DNA of 64,000 nt from Calditrichota bacterium. Lineage in GTDB: Bacteria; Zhuqueibacterota; Zhuqueibacteria; Zhuqueibacterales; Geothermadaptataceae. The DNA is taken from positions 124,001-188,000 of the forward strand of contig QQUE01000006.1 of the NCBI GenBank assembly GCA_008501765.1. The letters run 5' to 3'. Below, piece after piece: positions 1-9,319 of this stretch. Under the pieces are notes generated by a model. The model was not told the DNA's origin. It worked only from the letters and a program-made list of their open reading frames with translations, and did not search any database. Made by a program: the position numbers and the translations under genes. Within the stretch, counting starts at the first letter, position 1. Each line of letters starts with the position of its first letter.

Positions 1-150
1 GTGAAATTCAAGAAAATAATCCGGCCAAACGCGGAGATTCACCTTGCGCCGGAGTTCGATGAATGCAAAAATATCGCGCAATCCCATAATTTGCCCCTGC
101 GTGAAGTTTATGCGCGCCTGCAAAAAATTGCCAGCGAACAAAAAACATGA
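1..150 (+). CDS. larC: LarC C-terminal end (partial)
   Basis: Open frame from the left edge to a TGA at 148-150, giving the last 49 residues of a protein that begins outside the window. The tail (an APEFDECKNIA stretch followed by LPLREVYARL) resembles the C-terminus of LarC, the enzyme that inserts nickel into the pyridinium-bisthiocarboxylate pincer cofactor of lactate racemase-type enzymes. The GTG at position 1 is probably just an internal codon. The stop overlaps the ATG of the next gene by 4 bases (ATGA), so the two are translationally coupled. Identity rests on a short tail only. Confidence 0.7.
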   Translation: MKFKKIIRPNAEIHLAPEFDECKNIAQSHNLPLREVYARLQKIASEQKT

Positions 151-971
151 TTGCCTTCAATCGTGTTACTGCGGGCTATTCTGCGCCCGACGGCTCGCAA
201 ATCGATATTCTGCATGATCTTTCGCTTTCAATCGAAACAGGGGAGTTTGTCACAATTATGGGCACCAACGGCAGTGGAAAAACTACGCTGGTGCGGTTGT
301 GTAATGGCTTGCTGACGCCATTTTCAGGCACAATTTTAGTGGATGGGCTCGACATATCCGCAGCTGATCCAGGCCAAATTATGGCTGTCCGGCGCCTGGT
401 CGGCATGGTTTTTCAAAATCCGGAAAATCAGATCGTCAGTACAACAGTCGAGCGGGAAATTGCATTCGGGTTAGAAAATTTGGGCATGCCGCACGCTGAA
501 ATGCACTTGCGCGTTGAGGAAGTGTTGCAGCAGTTTGACCTGGAAAAATATCGTTTTCGCCCGCCGGCCATGCTTTCCGGAGGAGAGAAACAGCGTCTCG
601 CCGTGGCTGCTGTTTTAGCCATGAATCCGCACTATCTTATTTTTGATGAACCAACTTCGTTGCTGGATATCCAGCAACGGAAAAAGTTGCTGCAATTTAT
701 GCAATCGCTGTGGCAGGATTCCGCAGAGACGCATACGATAATTAATGTAACCCAATTCCCCGAAGAAGCCTTGTTTTCCTCCCGCTTGATTATAATTGAT
801 GATGGCAAAATCGTCTTGGATGGCCCACCGAAAGAGATATTTTTACAAATTGAAATATTGCAGGAAATTGGCATCAATCCCCCCATCGAATTTCTTGTTT
901 TTAAAGCACTCTCTCATCGTTACGATCAAGTAACAAGCATAGATGATTTATTACTCTCGCCGATAATTTAA
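147..971 (+). CDS. ECF/Cbi-type transporter ATP-binding protein
   Basis: A 274-residue ABC ATPase of the energy-coupling-factor (EcfA/CbiO/NikO) type, the cytoplasmic motor for uptake of a metal ion or vitamin. Visible motifs: Walker A GTNGSGKT (39-46), Q-loop FQNPENQ (about 89-95), signature LSGGEKQR (143-150), Walker B YLIFDEP (163-169). The H-loop position is glutamine (VTQFPEEA, Q203) instead of the usual histidine. The C-terminal 30 residues extend past the ATPase core as in EcfA proteins. It overlaps larC by four bases, so the cargo may be nickel or cobalt; this is inference. No EcfT or S component is visible in the window, so those genes must lie upstream or elsewhere. Confidence 0.85.
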   Translation: MIAFNRVTAGYSAPDGSQIDILHDLSLSIETGEFVTIMGTNGSGKTTLVRLCNGLLTPFSGTILVDGLDISAADPGQIMAVRRLVGMVFQNPENQIVSTTVEREIAFGLENLGMPHAEMHLRVEEVLQQFDLEKYRFRPPAMLSGGEKQRLAVAAVLAMNPHYLIFDEPTSLLDIQQRKKLLQFMQSLWQDSAETHTIINVTQFPEEALFSSRLIIIDDGKIVLDGPPKEIFLQIEILQEIGINPPIEFLVFKALSHRYDQVTSIDDLLLSPII

Positions 972-979
972 CTCAACAT

Positions 980-3172
980 ATGGAAAATTTCACTGATAAA
1001 CATGATGACCTGGCGTTCATTTCCCGGCATGGTGCTGCGGCGGTGCGCCAACCTGAAAAGAATGCTTTCCGACCGGATTCAGACTCCGATGATGTTGACC
1101 TCGAATTTCTTTTGGCGGGTGCTCTTTCGCTTGATGACGATGTCGCTTTTGGCGACCATCTGGCGATTGAAAACGAAGTCGAAGAAACCGTTTTACCGAA
1201 TATTGAGTTAGATGATAAAAGTGCGCCGCACATTGATGCAGTACCGGATATCGAACCGGATTTGCCTCCGTTGCAGGAATCCGCTGCTTTCAAGCCACCG
1301 GCAGATGAAAAGACCGGTTCGCATTCATTTTCGTTACCGGAACCGGCTGCCGAAATCCCTGCAAATGAGCCAATTTCTCTCGCGGTAGCAGGGCCATCCG
1401 ATGTTCCAAAAAATGCCAAAAAGCCGGTTGACCAGCAAATTGGGCCATCGTCTGTTAAAAATTCATTTTGGGGCCGACTGCAGGAAAAATTGCACAATTT
1501 ATTGGGTGGACCAACAAATATCGGCATTGATACCAGTATCTCTCAGGCGAAAAGTGTCAGTATTCTGCATTCCGGGCAAAAGCTGCATCTTGTTGATTAT
1601 GATGAAATTGAATTCGATGAAAATGAGATACTTGATTCGGATAGCGAAAGTGAGCAGGCCCGGAACGATAAAACGGCGGCATTTCTACTGCCAAAAATAA
1701 AACCGGGTGATTGGCTTGTTGGTGGTGTTTCGGGATTGGAAGTAATTTATCGAATCCTTGAATTGCCCAAAATGAATAAAAAGGAACTTGGTGAGGCGGT
1801 GCGCTGGGCGGTGCGTAAAGACCTGCCGTTTGAGATAGAAAATGCTGAGTTAGATTATCAAATTTTGGGGATTAAAAAAACCGGTGCAGTTGAAAAAACA
1901 GAAATAGCCGCACTTGTGACACCGCAATCGGTGGTTGAAAAATCCCTTCTCCTTTTTCGAAATATCAATGCAATTCCGGCGAAATTAACTTCGACGCCAG
2001 TGGCGATCTGGAGTGTTATTTCCCGCTTGAAAACAGCCGTTGATGAATGCATTCTGGTCATTGAGATTGGCGCTTCCAGCTCGCACATGGTGTTTGTAAA
2101 TCAGGGGCGGGCTGATTTTCACCGCGAGGTTCCAACGGCTGGCAACGAAATCCTCGAAGCCATAACCAATACGTTTTTTTATGGCAAGAGTCAGGACAGT
2201 ATTAGCCATAAAAACGCAGTTGAGTTTTTAAGCGAGTTTGGTATTCTCAGCCCCGAAGAATGTGCTGTGGCCAAATCTGAATTGCCGCTGCGGGATATCC
2301 AAATAAACCTGCGTCCTGTCATCGATCGTTTGATCAAAGAAATTCGTCGCTCCATAGATTATTATCGTTCCAAATACAAAATTGGCACTATCGATCGCCT
2401 GTATGTCAGTGGTGGCGGGGCGTTGATCCGCAACATAGATTCCTGTTTTAAAACGGAACTGGAAATGGATGTTGAAATATTGAATCCATTCCGGATTGCC
2501 GGCGTTCGCGGCTGGGAAAAGTTTCCGGAACTTGCCCGGAAGGCCCCGCAGTACACAGTGGCGGTTGGATTGGCAATTGACAGCTTCCCGGGCTTGAATC
2601 TATTGCCGACAGAGTTTAAAGGGGCACACCGGCTGCGGAAGGCCAATAAATTCATTCGCTGGTTTGGCTTTTTTACGCTTTTAATTCTCTGTTTATTTGC
2701 ATCTTACGTCACGATACAAAAAAGCCAGTTTAGCGAAAATATTCGCCTGCTCAAACAACAATATGAGAAACTAGAGCCGGTGCGGCAACAATATGTGCAT
2801 TTATCCAAACGCATTGAGATTGTTGAAAATCAGATTAGCGCATACAGCCTGGGCGGGTCGGTAAAATCAACTGCTGCCCGGCATTTGAAAGCAGTTTCCC
2901 ATTTGGTGACACCAGGTATTGCTTTGAGCTCCATTGTTGTCGAGCCGGAAACAGTTATCACCGAGGGCGAAGATGCGCATGAGGTTGAATCCGGGCACGA
3001 AAAAATAATGTTGGGCGGCATTGTGCATGCTGACCAGGCGCGGGAGGGTTTGAACCTGGCGGATTTTCTTCTCAATCTTGAGCGGGCCCACTATTTTCAG
3101 GAAATTAAAATGATGAACAGAAACATGCGCGATGACGGCACAATTGAATTTGTTATTCAGTGCATTTATTAA
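980..3172 (+). CDS. PilM-PilN fusion, type IV pilus inner-membrane platform
   Basis: A 730-residue protein that appears to join two normally separate pilus assembly proteins. Residues 1-170 are acidic, proline-rich and probably disordered. Residues about 175-545 resemble PilM, an actin-like cytoplasmic ATPase: an IGIDTS start, a central LVIEIGASSSHMVFV phosphate-loop-like strand, and a YVSGGGALI segment near the end. One transmembrane helix follows at about 558-578 (FGFFTLLILCLFASYV), then a coiled coil and a periplasmic PilN-like fold that ends in the usual LLNLERAHYFQEI segment. In other bacteria PilM binds the N-terminal tail of PilN, so the fusion is mechanically sensible. It starts 8 bases after the ABC ATPase and leads the pilus operon. 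Confidence 0.82.
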   Translation: MENFTDKHDDLAFISRHGAAAVRQPEKNAFRPDSDSDDVDLEFLLAGALSLDDDVAFGDHLAIENEVEETVLPNIELDDKSAPHIDAVPDIEPDLPPLQESAAFKPPADEKTGSHSFSLPEPAAEIPANEPISLAVAGPSDVPKNAKKPVDQQIGPSSVKNSFWGRLQEKLHNLLGGPTNIGIDTSISQAKSVSILHSGQKLHLVDYDEIEFDENEILDSDSESEQARNDKTAAFLLPKIKPGDWLVGGVSGLEVIYRILELPKMNKKELGEAVRWAVRKDLPFEIENAELDYQILGIKKTGAVEKTEIAALVTPQSVVEKSLLLFRNINAIPAKLTSTPVAIWSVISRLKTAVDECILVIEIGASSSHMVFVNQGRADFHREVPTAGNEILEAITNTFFYGKSQDSISHKNAVEFLSEFGILSPEECAVAKSELPLRDIQINLRPVIDRLIKEIRRSIDYYRSKYKIGTIDRLYVSGGGALIRNIDSCFKTELEMDVEILNPFRIAGVRGWEKFPELARKAPQYTVAVGLAIDSFPGLNLLPTEFKGAHRLRKANKFIRWFGFFTLLILCLFASYVTIQKSQFSENIRLLKQQYEKLEPVRQQYVHLSKRIEIVENQISAYSLGGSVKSTAARHLKAVSHLVTPGIALSSIVVEPETVITEGEDAHEVESGHEKIMLGGIVHADQAREGLNLADFLLNLERAHYFQEIKMMNRNMRDDGTIEFVIQCIY

Positions 3173-3197
3173 TTGAAAAAGTTATAAGGTTGAAAAG

Positions 3198-3782
3198 TTG
3201 AAAGGTGCGAAGAAAAATATATTGATACTCTGCGGTAGCTTGCTGGCTATTGCTTCGGCCATGTATGGTTTACTCATCCATCCACAGCAGATTAAAATTG
3301 AGACGTTGAGTACGGATATTAATCATTTGGTGCGCATGGTTGAGGCGGCAACAGCGGAACAAAAAGAAGTCGTTACGCTGGAATACAAGCTAAAATCGTA
3401 CGAGGATAGCCTCGCCGCCCTGGAACGCCGAATTTTTGAACGCTCGGAAGTCCCGAATATTCTCAACAAAATAATTCAGGTTGGCCGGAGAAACCGCGTT
3501 GAATTTTCAGCCATGTACCCACGGTACACCCATCTTTTGGCAAGCGGCTCAGAAAAGAATCAATCACCATTGATTCTGCTGCCGATCGAAATGGCATTTC
3601 ATGGCCAGTTCAACCGTGTCGGGCAATTTATCGATGCACTCGCTGAGCAGGATTTTTTGCTATCTCTGTCCCGGCTGGAAATGGCCGTGAGCCCGGACAG
3701 CTATCCGGATATCGCCGTTGTTGTGCGCGGCAATCTCTATTTGCGCCGCGCAACCTCCCGCTCAATAAAAGCGAAAATGTAG
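3198..3782 (+). CDS. pilO: PilO-like pilus assembly protein
   Basis: A 194-residue protein with an N-terminal transmembrane helix (about 6-26), a coiled coil (about 30-80) and a small periplasmic alpha/beta domain, the layout of PilO. PilO pairs with PilN in the inner-membrane alignment complex between the pilus motor and the secretin. The segment LLPIEMAFHGQFNRVGQFI matches the typical PilO strand-helix stretch. The start is TTG at 3198; an in-frame ATG is lacking and the possible ribosome site (AAGG at 3186-3189) is weak. It lies 25 bases after the PilM-PilN fusion and 20 before the PilP-like gene. Sequence similarity in this family is low, so the call leans on position and layout. Confidence 0.75.
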   Translation: MKGAKKNILILCGSLLAIASAMYGLLIHPQQIKIETLSTDINHLVRMVEAATAEQKEVVTLEYKLKSYEDSLAALERRIFERSEVPNILNKIIQVGRRNRVEFSAMYPRYTHLLASGSEKNQSPLILLPIEMAFHGQFNRVGQFIDALAEQDFLLSLSRLEMAVSPDSYPDIAVVVRGNLYLRRATSRSIKAKM

Positions 3783-3802
3783 AAGGTGAGAAGGAAATAT
3801 TG

Positions 3803-4306
3803 ATGCAAAAACGGGAAAAAATCTTAGCCGCAATCACGCTTTCTGCCGCACTTATTTTTATAGTCAATCAATTTTTTTTAAGCGGTGATGCCGAATCAGC
3901 TCCGCAAAGGGTAAAAAAAACTGCCGCTGTTCAAAAAACACCACAGCCTGTTAATGGTGAAAAACTGAGCACTATCGAGTTGCAGGAACGCCTGCAAAAC
4001 TGGCAACCGCTAGTGCAATACGAAACCTGGGGTGCGGATCCATTTGAAGGCGGGATAGCTTTTGCCAGTTTGGATAGCAGCGCCGATTCCAGCAGTACCA
4101 TGCTTTCCGGTATTGTCTGGCGTGATGGCGAAGCGCTGGCGATAATCGGAGATCAAATACTCAGACAGGGTGAGAAAACCAATACTTTAAAAGTGATTAA
4201 AATTTATTCCGATAAAGTGATCGCTCGTCGCGGTAAAGATTTACTTACGTTACATTTAGGTCAGGACAACAGGAATGAGCAAAAAACGCATAATAGCATA
4301 CATTAG
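3803..4306 (+). CDS. PilP-like pilus assembly protein
   Basis: A 167-residue protein with one N-terminal transmembrane segment (about 8-24), a proline- and lysine-rich linker, and a C-terminal beta-rich domain (about 95-150: LSGIVWRDGEALAIIGDQ, then a basic strand pair). This arrangement and its place between PilO and the secretin match PilP, or the homology region of GspC, which links the inner-membrane platform to the secretin. The ATG at 3803 is preferred over the TTG at 3800 because AAGGA at 3791-3795 is well placed. The 3' end overlaps the secretin gene by 32 bases. There is no lipobox, unlike classical PilP, so it is closer to a membrane-anchored variant. Confidence 0.65.
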   Translation: MQKREKILAAITLSAALIFIVNQFFLSGDAESAPQRVKKTAAVQKTPQPVNGEKLSTIELQERLQNWQPLVQYETWGADPFEGGIAFASLDSSADSSSTMLSGIVWRDGEALAIIGDQILRQGEKTNTLKVIKIYSDKVIARRGKDLLTLHLGQDNRNEQKTHNSIH

Positions 4307-5972
4307 TTGTTTTATATTTTCTTCGGCGCTTTTCGCACAACCGAACACGCTCACACGATTGGAAAGAAAATTATCACCGGCCGGAGAAAAATATATTTTT
4401 TATTTCAACCAGGCCGTCGAATACAGCACAACCGTCGCTGAAAATCCGCCTGCTGTGCTGGTCTATTTTCATAATACGGTTCCCGCAGCGTCTGCTGATT
4501 CGCTCATCGAAAACGCCTGGAAACAAAATGTAGTTTTGGAAAAATGGATGGTTTCTCCGGCTGTTTTAAAAGCGACAATTAATCTGGCCGAGCACATGGA
4601 TTACCGGGTGACAAAAAGCGGCAGAATAATCACTGTCCATATTTTTAAATCGCAAGAGAACAGCGAATTAAATAATGCCAGCAGCAGTTCAAAAAACGAG
4701 CAGAATCAGAGCCACAATAACCTGTTACAACGCCTGGGAAATGGGGTTAAAATCACAGCCGACTTTCGAGATGCGGATATTGGCAATGTATTACGCCTGT
4801 TCGCCCGGCAAAATGAGTTGAACATCGTTGCCAGCGATAGTGTGCGCGGCAAAATCACAGTCGCGTTGCATCAGGTGACTCTCAAACAGGCATTGGAAAG
4901 TATTTTGCTTGCCAATGGCTATAATTATGTGGTTTTAAATGATATCGTTTTGGTCAAACCGGAAGATCAAATCAATACTGAAGCGATGATCACGCGGGTA
5001 TTCCGTCTCGAACATGCCAATGCAAACAATATTGAAGAAGCCGTCGCTGACCTGATTTCCCCCAAAGGGAAAGTTAAGGTGATTGCCACGAGCTTTCACA
5101 ATAAAAAAGATGTTTATGAAGTGAACGATCGCGTTCAGCCCAACCGTGAAATCCGTTATTGGCTGCGGTCCAGCATGTTGCTGGTGCGAGATTTTCCGGC
5201 ACAAATTGAAATGATCGATGACTTTATTGCAAAAATTGATATTGCTGTGCCGCAAGTTTTGATCGAGGCAAAACTCGTGGAAGTGACACCTTCCACAGAA
5301 AGCAATGTAGGCATCGACTGGTCAAAATCGCTCGCCGTTGATTTATTCGATGAAATTCGCACCGGTGGCGATCAAATTCGAACATATTCCACCCAAACCA
5401 GCCTGCCAAATACCGATGGCCGGTTAACTTTGGGTACGCTGACAACTTCGGAATTTTCTGCCGTGCTGAATTTTTTAAATTCCAATACGCAGACAAAACT
5501 TATTTCAAATCCACGAATTCTGGCGATGGATAACGAGCCGTCGGATATTTCTGTAGGCACGAACTTCCCAATTCCACAAATTAACCGGGGTGTCGGCGGT
5601 CAGGGCGATGTCGTCACTTTTTCTTATCGTGATGTGAAGATAATGCTGCGCGTTACACCGCACGTCTCGCAGGGCAATTCGATTACGATGTATGTCAATC
5701 CAATCATTGAAGAAGTTACGGGACAGGTTACGGTTTCCGGTAATACGGCTCCGATCACAACCCGCCGGGAAGTCGATACGGTAGTTAAGGTTAAAAATGG
5801 GGAAACAATCGTCATCGGCGGCATGATAAAAGAACGGGAAACTCAGACAGTGAGCAAAGTCTGGTTGCTGGGCAATGTGCCATTGCTGGGGCATTTTTTT
5901 CAAAACAAGTATTCGGAGAAAATTCAGACCGATCTCGTCATTTTTATCACGCCACAAATTGTTGAATTATGA
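4275..5972 (+). CDS. pilQ: Type IV pilus secretin PilQ
   Basis: A 565-residue outer-membrane secretin. It has a signal peptide (1-21, ending ALFAQ), an N-terminal beta domain (about 25-125, AMIN-like), a serine/asparagine linker, an STN/N0 domain (about 155-225, starting VKITADFRDADIGNVLRLF), a secretin N-domain (about 240-320), and the C-terminal secretin barrel (about 340-565) ending in the conserved LLGHFFQNK and TDLVIFITP segments. Secretins form the outer-membrane gate for the pilus fibre. The barrel carries the VPxLG-like motif (GNVPLLGHFF). The gene overlaps the PilP-like gene by 32 bases and pilT by 4 bases. A GspD role in type II secretion is possible, but the pilM-O neighbours and pilT argue for a pilus. 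Confidence 0.9.
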   Translation: MSKKRIIAYISCFIFSSALFAQPNTLTRLERKLSPAGEKYIFYFNQAVEYSTTVAENPPAVLVYFHNTVPAASADSLIENAWKQNVVLEKWMVSPAVLKATINLAEHMDYRVTKSGRIITVHIFKSQENSELNNASSSSKNEQNQSHNNLLQRLGNGVKITADFRDADIGNVLRLFARQNELNIVASDSVRGKITVALHQVTLKQALESILLANGYNYVVLNDIVLVKPEDQINTEAMITRVFRLEHANANNIEEAVADLISPKGKVKVIATSFHNKKDVYEVNDRVQPNREIRYWLRSSMLLVRDFPAQIEMIDDFIAKIDIAVPQVLIEAKLVEVTPSTESNVGIDWSKSLAVDLFDEIRTGGDQIRTYSTQTSLPNTDGRLTLGTLTTSEFSAVLNFLNSNTQTKLISNPRILAMDNEPSDISVGTNFPIPQINRGVGGQGDVVTFSYRDVKIMLRVTPHVSQGNSITMYVNPIIEEVTGQVTVSGNTAPITTRREVDTVVKVKNGETIVIGGMIKERETQTVSKVWLLGNVPLLGHFFQNKYSEKIQTDLVIFITPQIVEL

Positions 5973-7030
5973 GAAAAGCAGATTTAGACAAGCTACTCAC
6001 TTTTGCAGTTGAGCGAGATGCCTCGGATATTCATCTTTCTGTTGGAATGCCGCCGGTTTTACGCATCCACGGCACTTTGCGTAAAATGGAGATGCGAGCC
6101 ATCGGCAAGGATGAGATGCAAAGCCTGTTGGCGGATATCATGCCGCCGCGGTTTCAGAAAAGCCCGGATTTTACCTTGGAATACGATTTTGCCTATTCTG
6201 TCCCCGATATTGCGCGCTTCAGGACCAACGTATTTTTGCAGCTTCGCGGAGGCAGTATTGCGTTGCGGGTCATTCCGGATAAAATTCGCAATCTGAAAGA
6301 ATTGTCGTGCCCTGAGGGCATTTTTAATCTTGCCCGTGAGCGCAAAGGCATCGTGCTGGTAACCGGTCCCACCGGTTCTGGAAAATCAACAACCCTGGCT
6401 GCAATGATCGATTTGATAAATCGGGAACGGCGCGAACACATTCTCACCATCGAAGATCCCATAGAATACGTTCACCAGCCTAAAAATTGTCTGATAAATC
6501 AACGGGAATTATCCGAACACACGCAATCTTTTGCCAACGCATTACGCGCCGCATTGCGGGAAGACCCGGATGTCATTCTCGTCGGTGAAATGCGTGATCT
6601 CGAAACTATTTCGCTGGCGCTCACTGCCGCTGAAACAGGACATCTTGTTTTTGCTACTTTGCACACCATGAGCGCTGCTGAAACGGTGAATCGAATTGTC
6701 GATGTATTTCCACCCGAACAACAGGGCCAAATTCGTTCGATGTTTGCGAATGCTATCATGGGAATCGTTGCACAACGTCTGCTGCCAACCGCAGATGGCA
6801 ATGGGCGCTGTGCCATCCATGAAATTATGGTGGCAACCAGCGCCATTCGCAATTTAATCCGCGAGGATAAATCTCACCAGATTTACACAGCCATTCAGAC
6901 CGGTGGCGCTGCCGGGATGCAAACGATCGACTCTGCGCTCATCAAACTTTTGCAGGAAGGTAAAATTACCCAAGAAATTGCGCAGCACCAGGCGCATGAT
7001 AAACAGGCCGTTCGAAAATACGCCGCCTGA
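5969..7030 (+). CDS. pilT: Twitching motility ATPase PilT
   Basis: A 353-residue hexameric ATPase of the PilT/PilU group, which powers pilus retraction from the cytoplasmic side. Visible motifs: Walker A GPTGSGKST (133-141), Asp box with TIEDPIEYV (about 159-167), Walker B and VGEMRD (about 203-208), His box with ATLHTMSA (about 228-235), and the PilT retraction motif AIRNLIRE near residue 290. Length is typical (about 345-370). The start overlaps the pilQ stop (ATGA at 5969). Retraction implies that the pili support twitching, adhesion or DNA uptake, which fits the nearby comF gene. No PilB extension ATPase, PilC or pilin gene is in the window. Confidence 0.95.
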   Translation: MRKADLDKLLTFAVERDASDIHLSVGMPPVLRIHGTLRKMEMRAIGKDEMQSLLADIMPPRFQKSPDFTLEYDFAYSVPDIARFRTNVFLQLRGGSIALRVIPDKIRNLKELSCPEGIFNLARERKGIVLVTGPTGSGKSTTLAAMIDLINRERREHILTIEDPIEYVHQPKNCLINQRELSEHTQSFANALRAALREDPDVILVGEMRDLETISLALTAAETGHLVFATLHTMSAAETVNRIVDVFPPEQQGQIRSMFANAIMGIVAQRLLPTADGNGRCAIHEIMVATSAIRNLIREDKSHQIYTAIQTGGAAGMQTIDSALIKLLQEGKITQEIAQHQAHDKQAVRKYAA

Positions 7031-7160
7031 GGCAATTGGCTACCAAAATTGTAACTGCGTGTGTATTTCATAACAAAACTGTACTCGCATGCCTGCATGA
7101 AATCTAATGAAATAAATTCCTATTTTCTCATGCTTTATTCTTGCATTTTGCTGATCGCGG

Positions 7161-7188
7161 TTGTAACTTTTCTGCATAAGTTTATATA
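7161..7188 (+). promoter_or_regulatory. Possible sigma70-type promoter
   Basis: TTGTAA (7161-7166), a 16-bp spacer and TATATA (7183-7188), about 28 bases upstream of the outer-membrane barrel gene at 7217. Good -10 match, moderate -35, and one base short of ideal spacing. It sits in the 186-base gap after pilT, which otherwise shows no clear structure. Confidence 0.4.
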
Positions 7189-7216
7189 GATTAAGGACTA
7201 AATCAAGGACTGCGTT

Positions 7217-8515
7217 ATGAACCGAATTCTTCTGTTTATGCTTATATTCTTACTCATACCGTTCACACTTCCAGCTCAATATCAATCGAATCTTGTGCCC
7301 GGTGTATCCAACCAGGCTGCTTTTATGGGTGGATTGGGTTATTCACGAATCGATGGTGAGGATTACCTGACTTTGAGTTTACGACCCGAGCTGGCATTTG
7401 GTAAATTCGGAGTCGGTTTCGATATTCCGTTTCGCTACAACATGGATACAGGAGAAATTCGTGAGGCCGATTGGAACGAAAGTTATGATTATTTTCGTGT
7501 CGTCCGCTACGTCCGTTACGGCCACAAACGGGATAAATTTTATACCCGCGTCGGCGTTCTCGATGGTGCACGCATTGGCCATGGGTTCATCATGAATTTT
7601 TACAACAATGAGATGATCAATTACGACGGACGGAAAATTGGCCTGGAATTGGATGTCGATGCTGGTAATTTTGGATTTGAAACCAGCACAAGCAACCTCG
7701 GCCGGGCAGAAATATTTGGTGGGCGTGCTTATTATCGGCCGCTTTATAACTCCACGATTCCAGTCATCCGCAATTTTGCGATTGGTGCCAGTTATGTGAC
7801 CGACATCGACCCGGATAGCCGCCGCGATACCGATGATGGTGTTTCGGTGTTCGGTGCCGATGTTGAATTGCCCATCATCAAAACTTCGCTTTTCCAAACA
7901 CTGCTTTACTACGATTGGGCCAAAATTAAGGATTACGGCGATGGAACAGCGGTCGGCGTTGAGCTTTCTCTCCGTGGGCTTATGAGTACTTTCAGTTTCA
8001 CTGCTCAGCTGGAAAGACGTTTTTTAAACGACGAATTCATTCCCAATTATTTTGATGCCTTTTATGAACTTGATCGCTTTATGGTGCAGGACAGTATCGA
8101 AATCAGGAAAACCGATCGGGTTCAAATGGCGAAAAAAACAAATGGGACTTTTGGCTTGCTGCACGGCTCAATTCTAAATACACTCGAAATTGTCGGCACA
8201 TTCGAGCGGCTGGATAATCGGAAAAATAGCGGCATTATGCACCTTGAAGCTCTGGTGCCAAATACCGTCCCGAAGATCAGCATGCACGCTGCCTACGACC
8301 GTGTCGGTATTGATGATTTTTCTGATGCATTCCAGTTGGACAATCGGTCGATCGCTCGTGCGGGAATTGGCTACAAGATATATCCATTTCTCGTCTTTTA
8401 TATGGACTATGTCTGGACTTACAGGTTTGACGCGGGACAGGATAAATATGTCACGCAAAAAAGATTTGAACCGCAAATCGCTTTTGTGATGCCATTTCAA
8501 TTTACCAGAAATTAG
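7217..8515 (+). CDS. Outer-membrane beta-barrel protein, unknown function
   Basis: A 432-residue protein with a clear signal peptide (1-20, ending LPAQ) followed by alternating polar/hydrophobic strands all the way to a C-terminal aromatic strand (FVMPFQFTRN). Many strands carry paired aromatic residues and Gly turns, the pattern of an outer-membrane barrel of about 18-20 strands. A repeated GRxYYRPLY-like segment is seen near residue 175. I do not recognise a specific family; porin-like or MipA-like is possible. The start at 7217 has AAGGA at 7203-7207. It is transcribed on its own promoter and is followed 15 bases later by comF, so the two may be co-transcribed. Confidence 0.7.
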   Translation: MNRILLFMLIFLLIPFTLPAQYQSNLVPGVSNQAAFMGGLGYSRIDGEDYLTLSLRPELAFGKFGVGFDIPFRYNMDTGEIREADWNESYDYFRVVRYVRYGHKRDKFYTRVGVLDGARIGHGFIMNFYNNEMINYDGRKIGLELDVDAGNFGFETSTSNLGRAEIFGGRAYYRPLYNSTIPVIRNFAIGASYVTDIDPDSRRDTDDGVSVFGADVELPIIKTSLFQTLLYYDWAKIKDYGDGTAVGVELSLRGLMSTFSFTAQLERRFLNDEFIPNYFDAFYELDRFMVQDSIEIRKTDRVQMAKKTNGTFGLLHGSILNTLEIVGTFERLDNRKNSGIMHLEALVPNTVPKISMHAAYDRVGIDDFSDAFQLDNRSIARAGIGYKIYPFLVFYMDYVWTYRFDAGQDKYVTQKRFEPQIAFVMPFQFTRN

Positions 8516-8530
8516 ATTGAAGGGGGGAGC

Positions 8531-9292
8531 ATGGGGTTTTTCGATAAAATAAAAAGTGGTTTTGATGCTGTATTACATCCCGCAACGTGTGCGATCTGCA
8601 ATGAATATCATGAGTATTCGATGTATTGGGTCTGCAGAAAATGCTGGAAAAATATAGGCGAAGAAACCGTTCCGGCCAGCCAAAATATCGAGACGGATAA
8701 AATTGGGGTGATTTCAGCGTATTTCGGGTGGCATCATCAGGATGGTATCCGGCAACTTATCCATTCATTAAAATATCAGAAACATCATTCCATCGGCTGG
8801 AAAATTGGATTAGCGGTGCGGGAGCGCTTGGCTGGATCTATCGATTTTTCACAAATTGACTATCTCATCCCAGTTCCACTTCATAAAAAAAGAGCAAAAG
8901 AACGTGGATTTAATCAGAGCTTTCTTCTTGCCTGCGGAATGGCAAGTGGGCATAAAAATCTGCACGTTGTCAATGCATTACACCGGGCAAAATTTACAGA
9001 TTCCCAGGTTATGTTGAGTGGTGAAGCGCGCCGGAATAACGTTAAAAATGCATTTGCATTAAATCAGCGAATTGCAAAAAAAATGCATGGATCATCCGTT
9101 GCAATAATCGATGATGTGCTTACAACCGGTGCAACCTCGCTCGCATGTTGTTCAGCGCTTGAAACCGCACAAGTTGCACATATCAAAATTATCACGGTAG
9201 CTCTGGCAGGATTTTTAGCCGATATGCCAGACAATGTATACCCGGCAAAGGCGGCCATTGGTTCAATTAAAAAAGATGGAATTTGGGGCTAA
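8531..9292 (+). CDS. comF: ComF family phosphoribosyltransferase-like protein
   Basis: A 253-residue ComF/GntX-type protein. The N-terminus holds a zinc-ribbon-like set of cysteines (C20, C23, C35, C38). The rest is a type I phosphoribosyltransferase fold with VPLHKKRAKERGFNQS near 118-133 and the PRPP-binding motif VAIIDDVLTTGATS near 191-204. ComF proteins take part in natural transformation, linking DNA uptake to the recombination machinery. A strong ribosome site (AGGGGGGAG) precedes the ATG at 8531. Its place close to a pilus operon that includes pilT supports a DNA-uptake role, although comEA, comEC and dprA are not in the window. Sequence ends at a TAA with no clear terminator. Confidence 0.9.
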   Translation: MGFFDKIKSGFDAVLHPATCAICNEYHEYSMYWVCRKCWKNIGEETVPASQNIETDKIGVISAYFGWHHQDGIRQLIHSLKYQKHHSIGWKIGLAVRERLAGSIDFSQIDYLIPVPLHKKRAKERGFNQSFLLACGMASGHKNLHVVNALHRAKFTDSQVMLSGEARRNNVKNAFALNQRIAKKMHGSSVAIIDDVLTTGATSLACCSALETAQVAHIKIITVALAGFLADMPDNVYPAKAAIGSIKKDGIWG

Positions 9293-9319
9293 AAATTTTT
9301 AATACCTCGTGATTTTACC

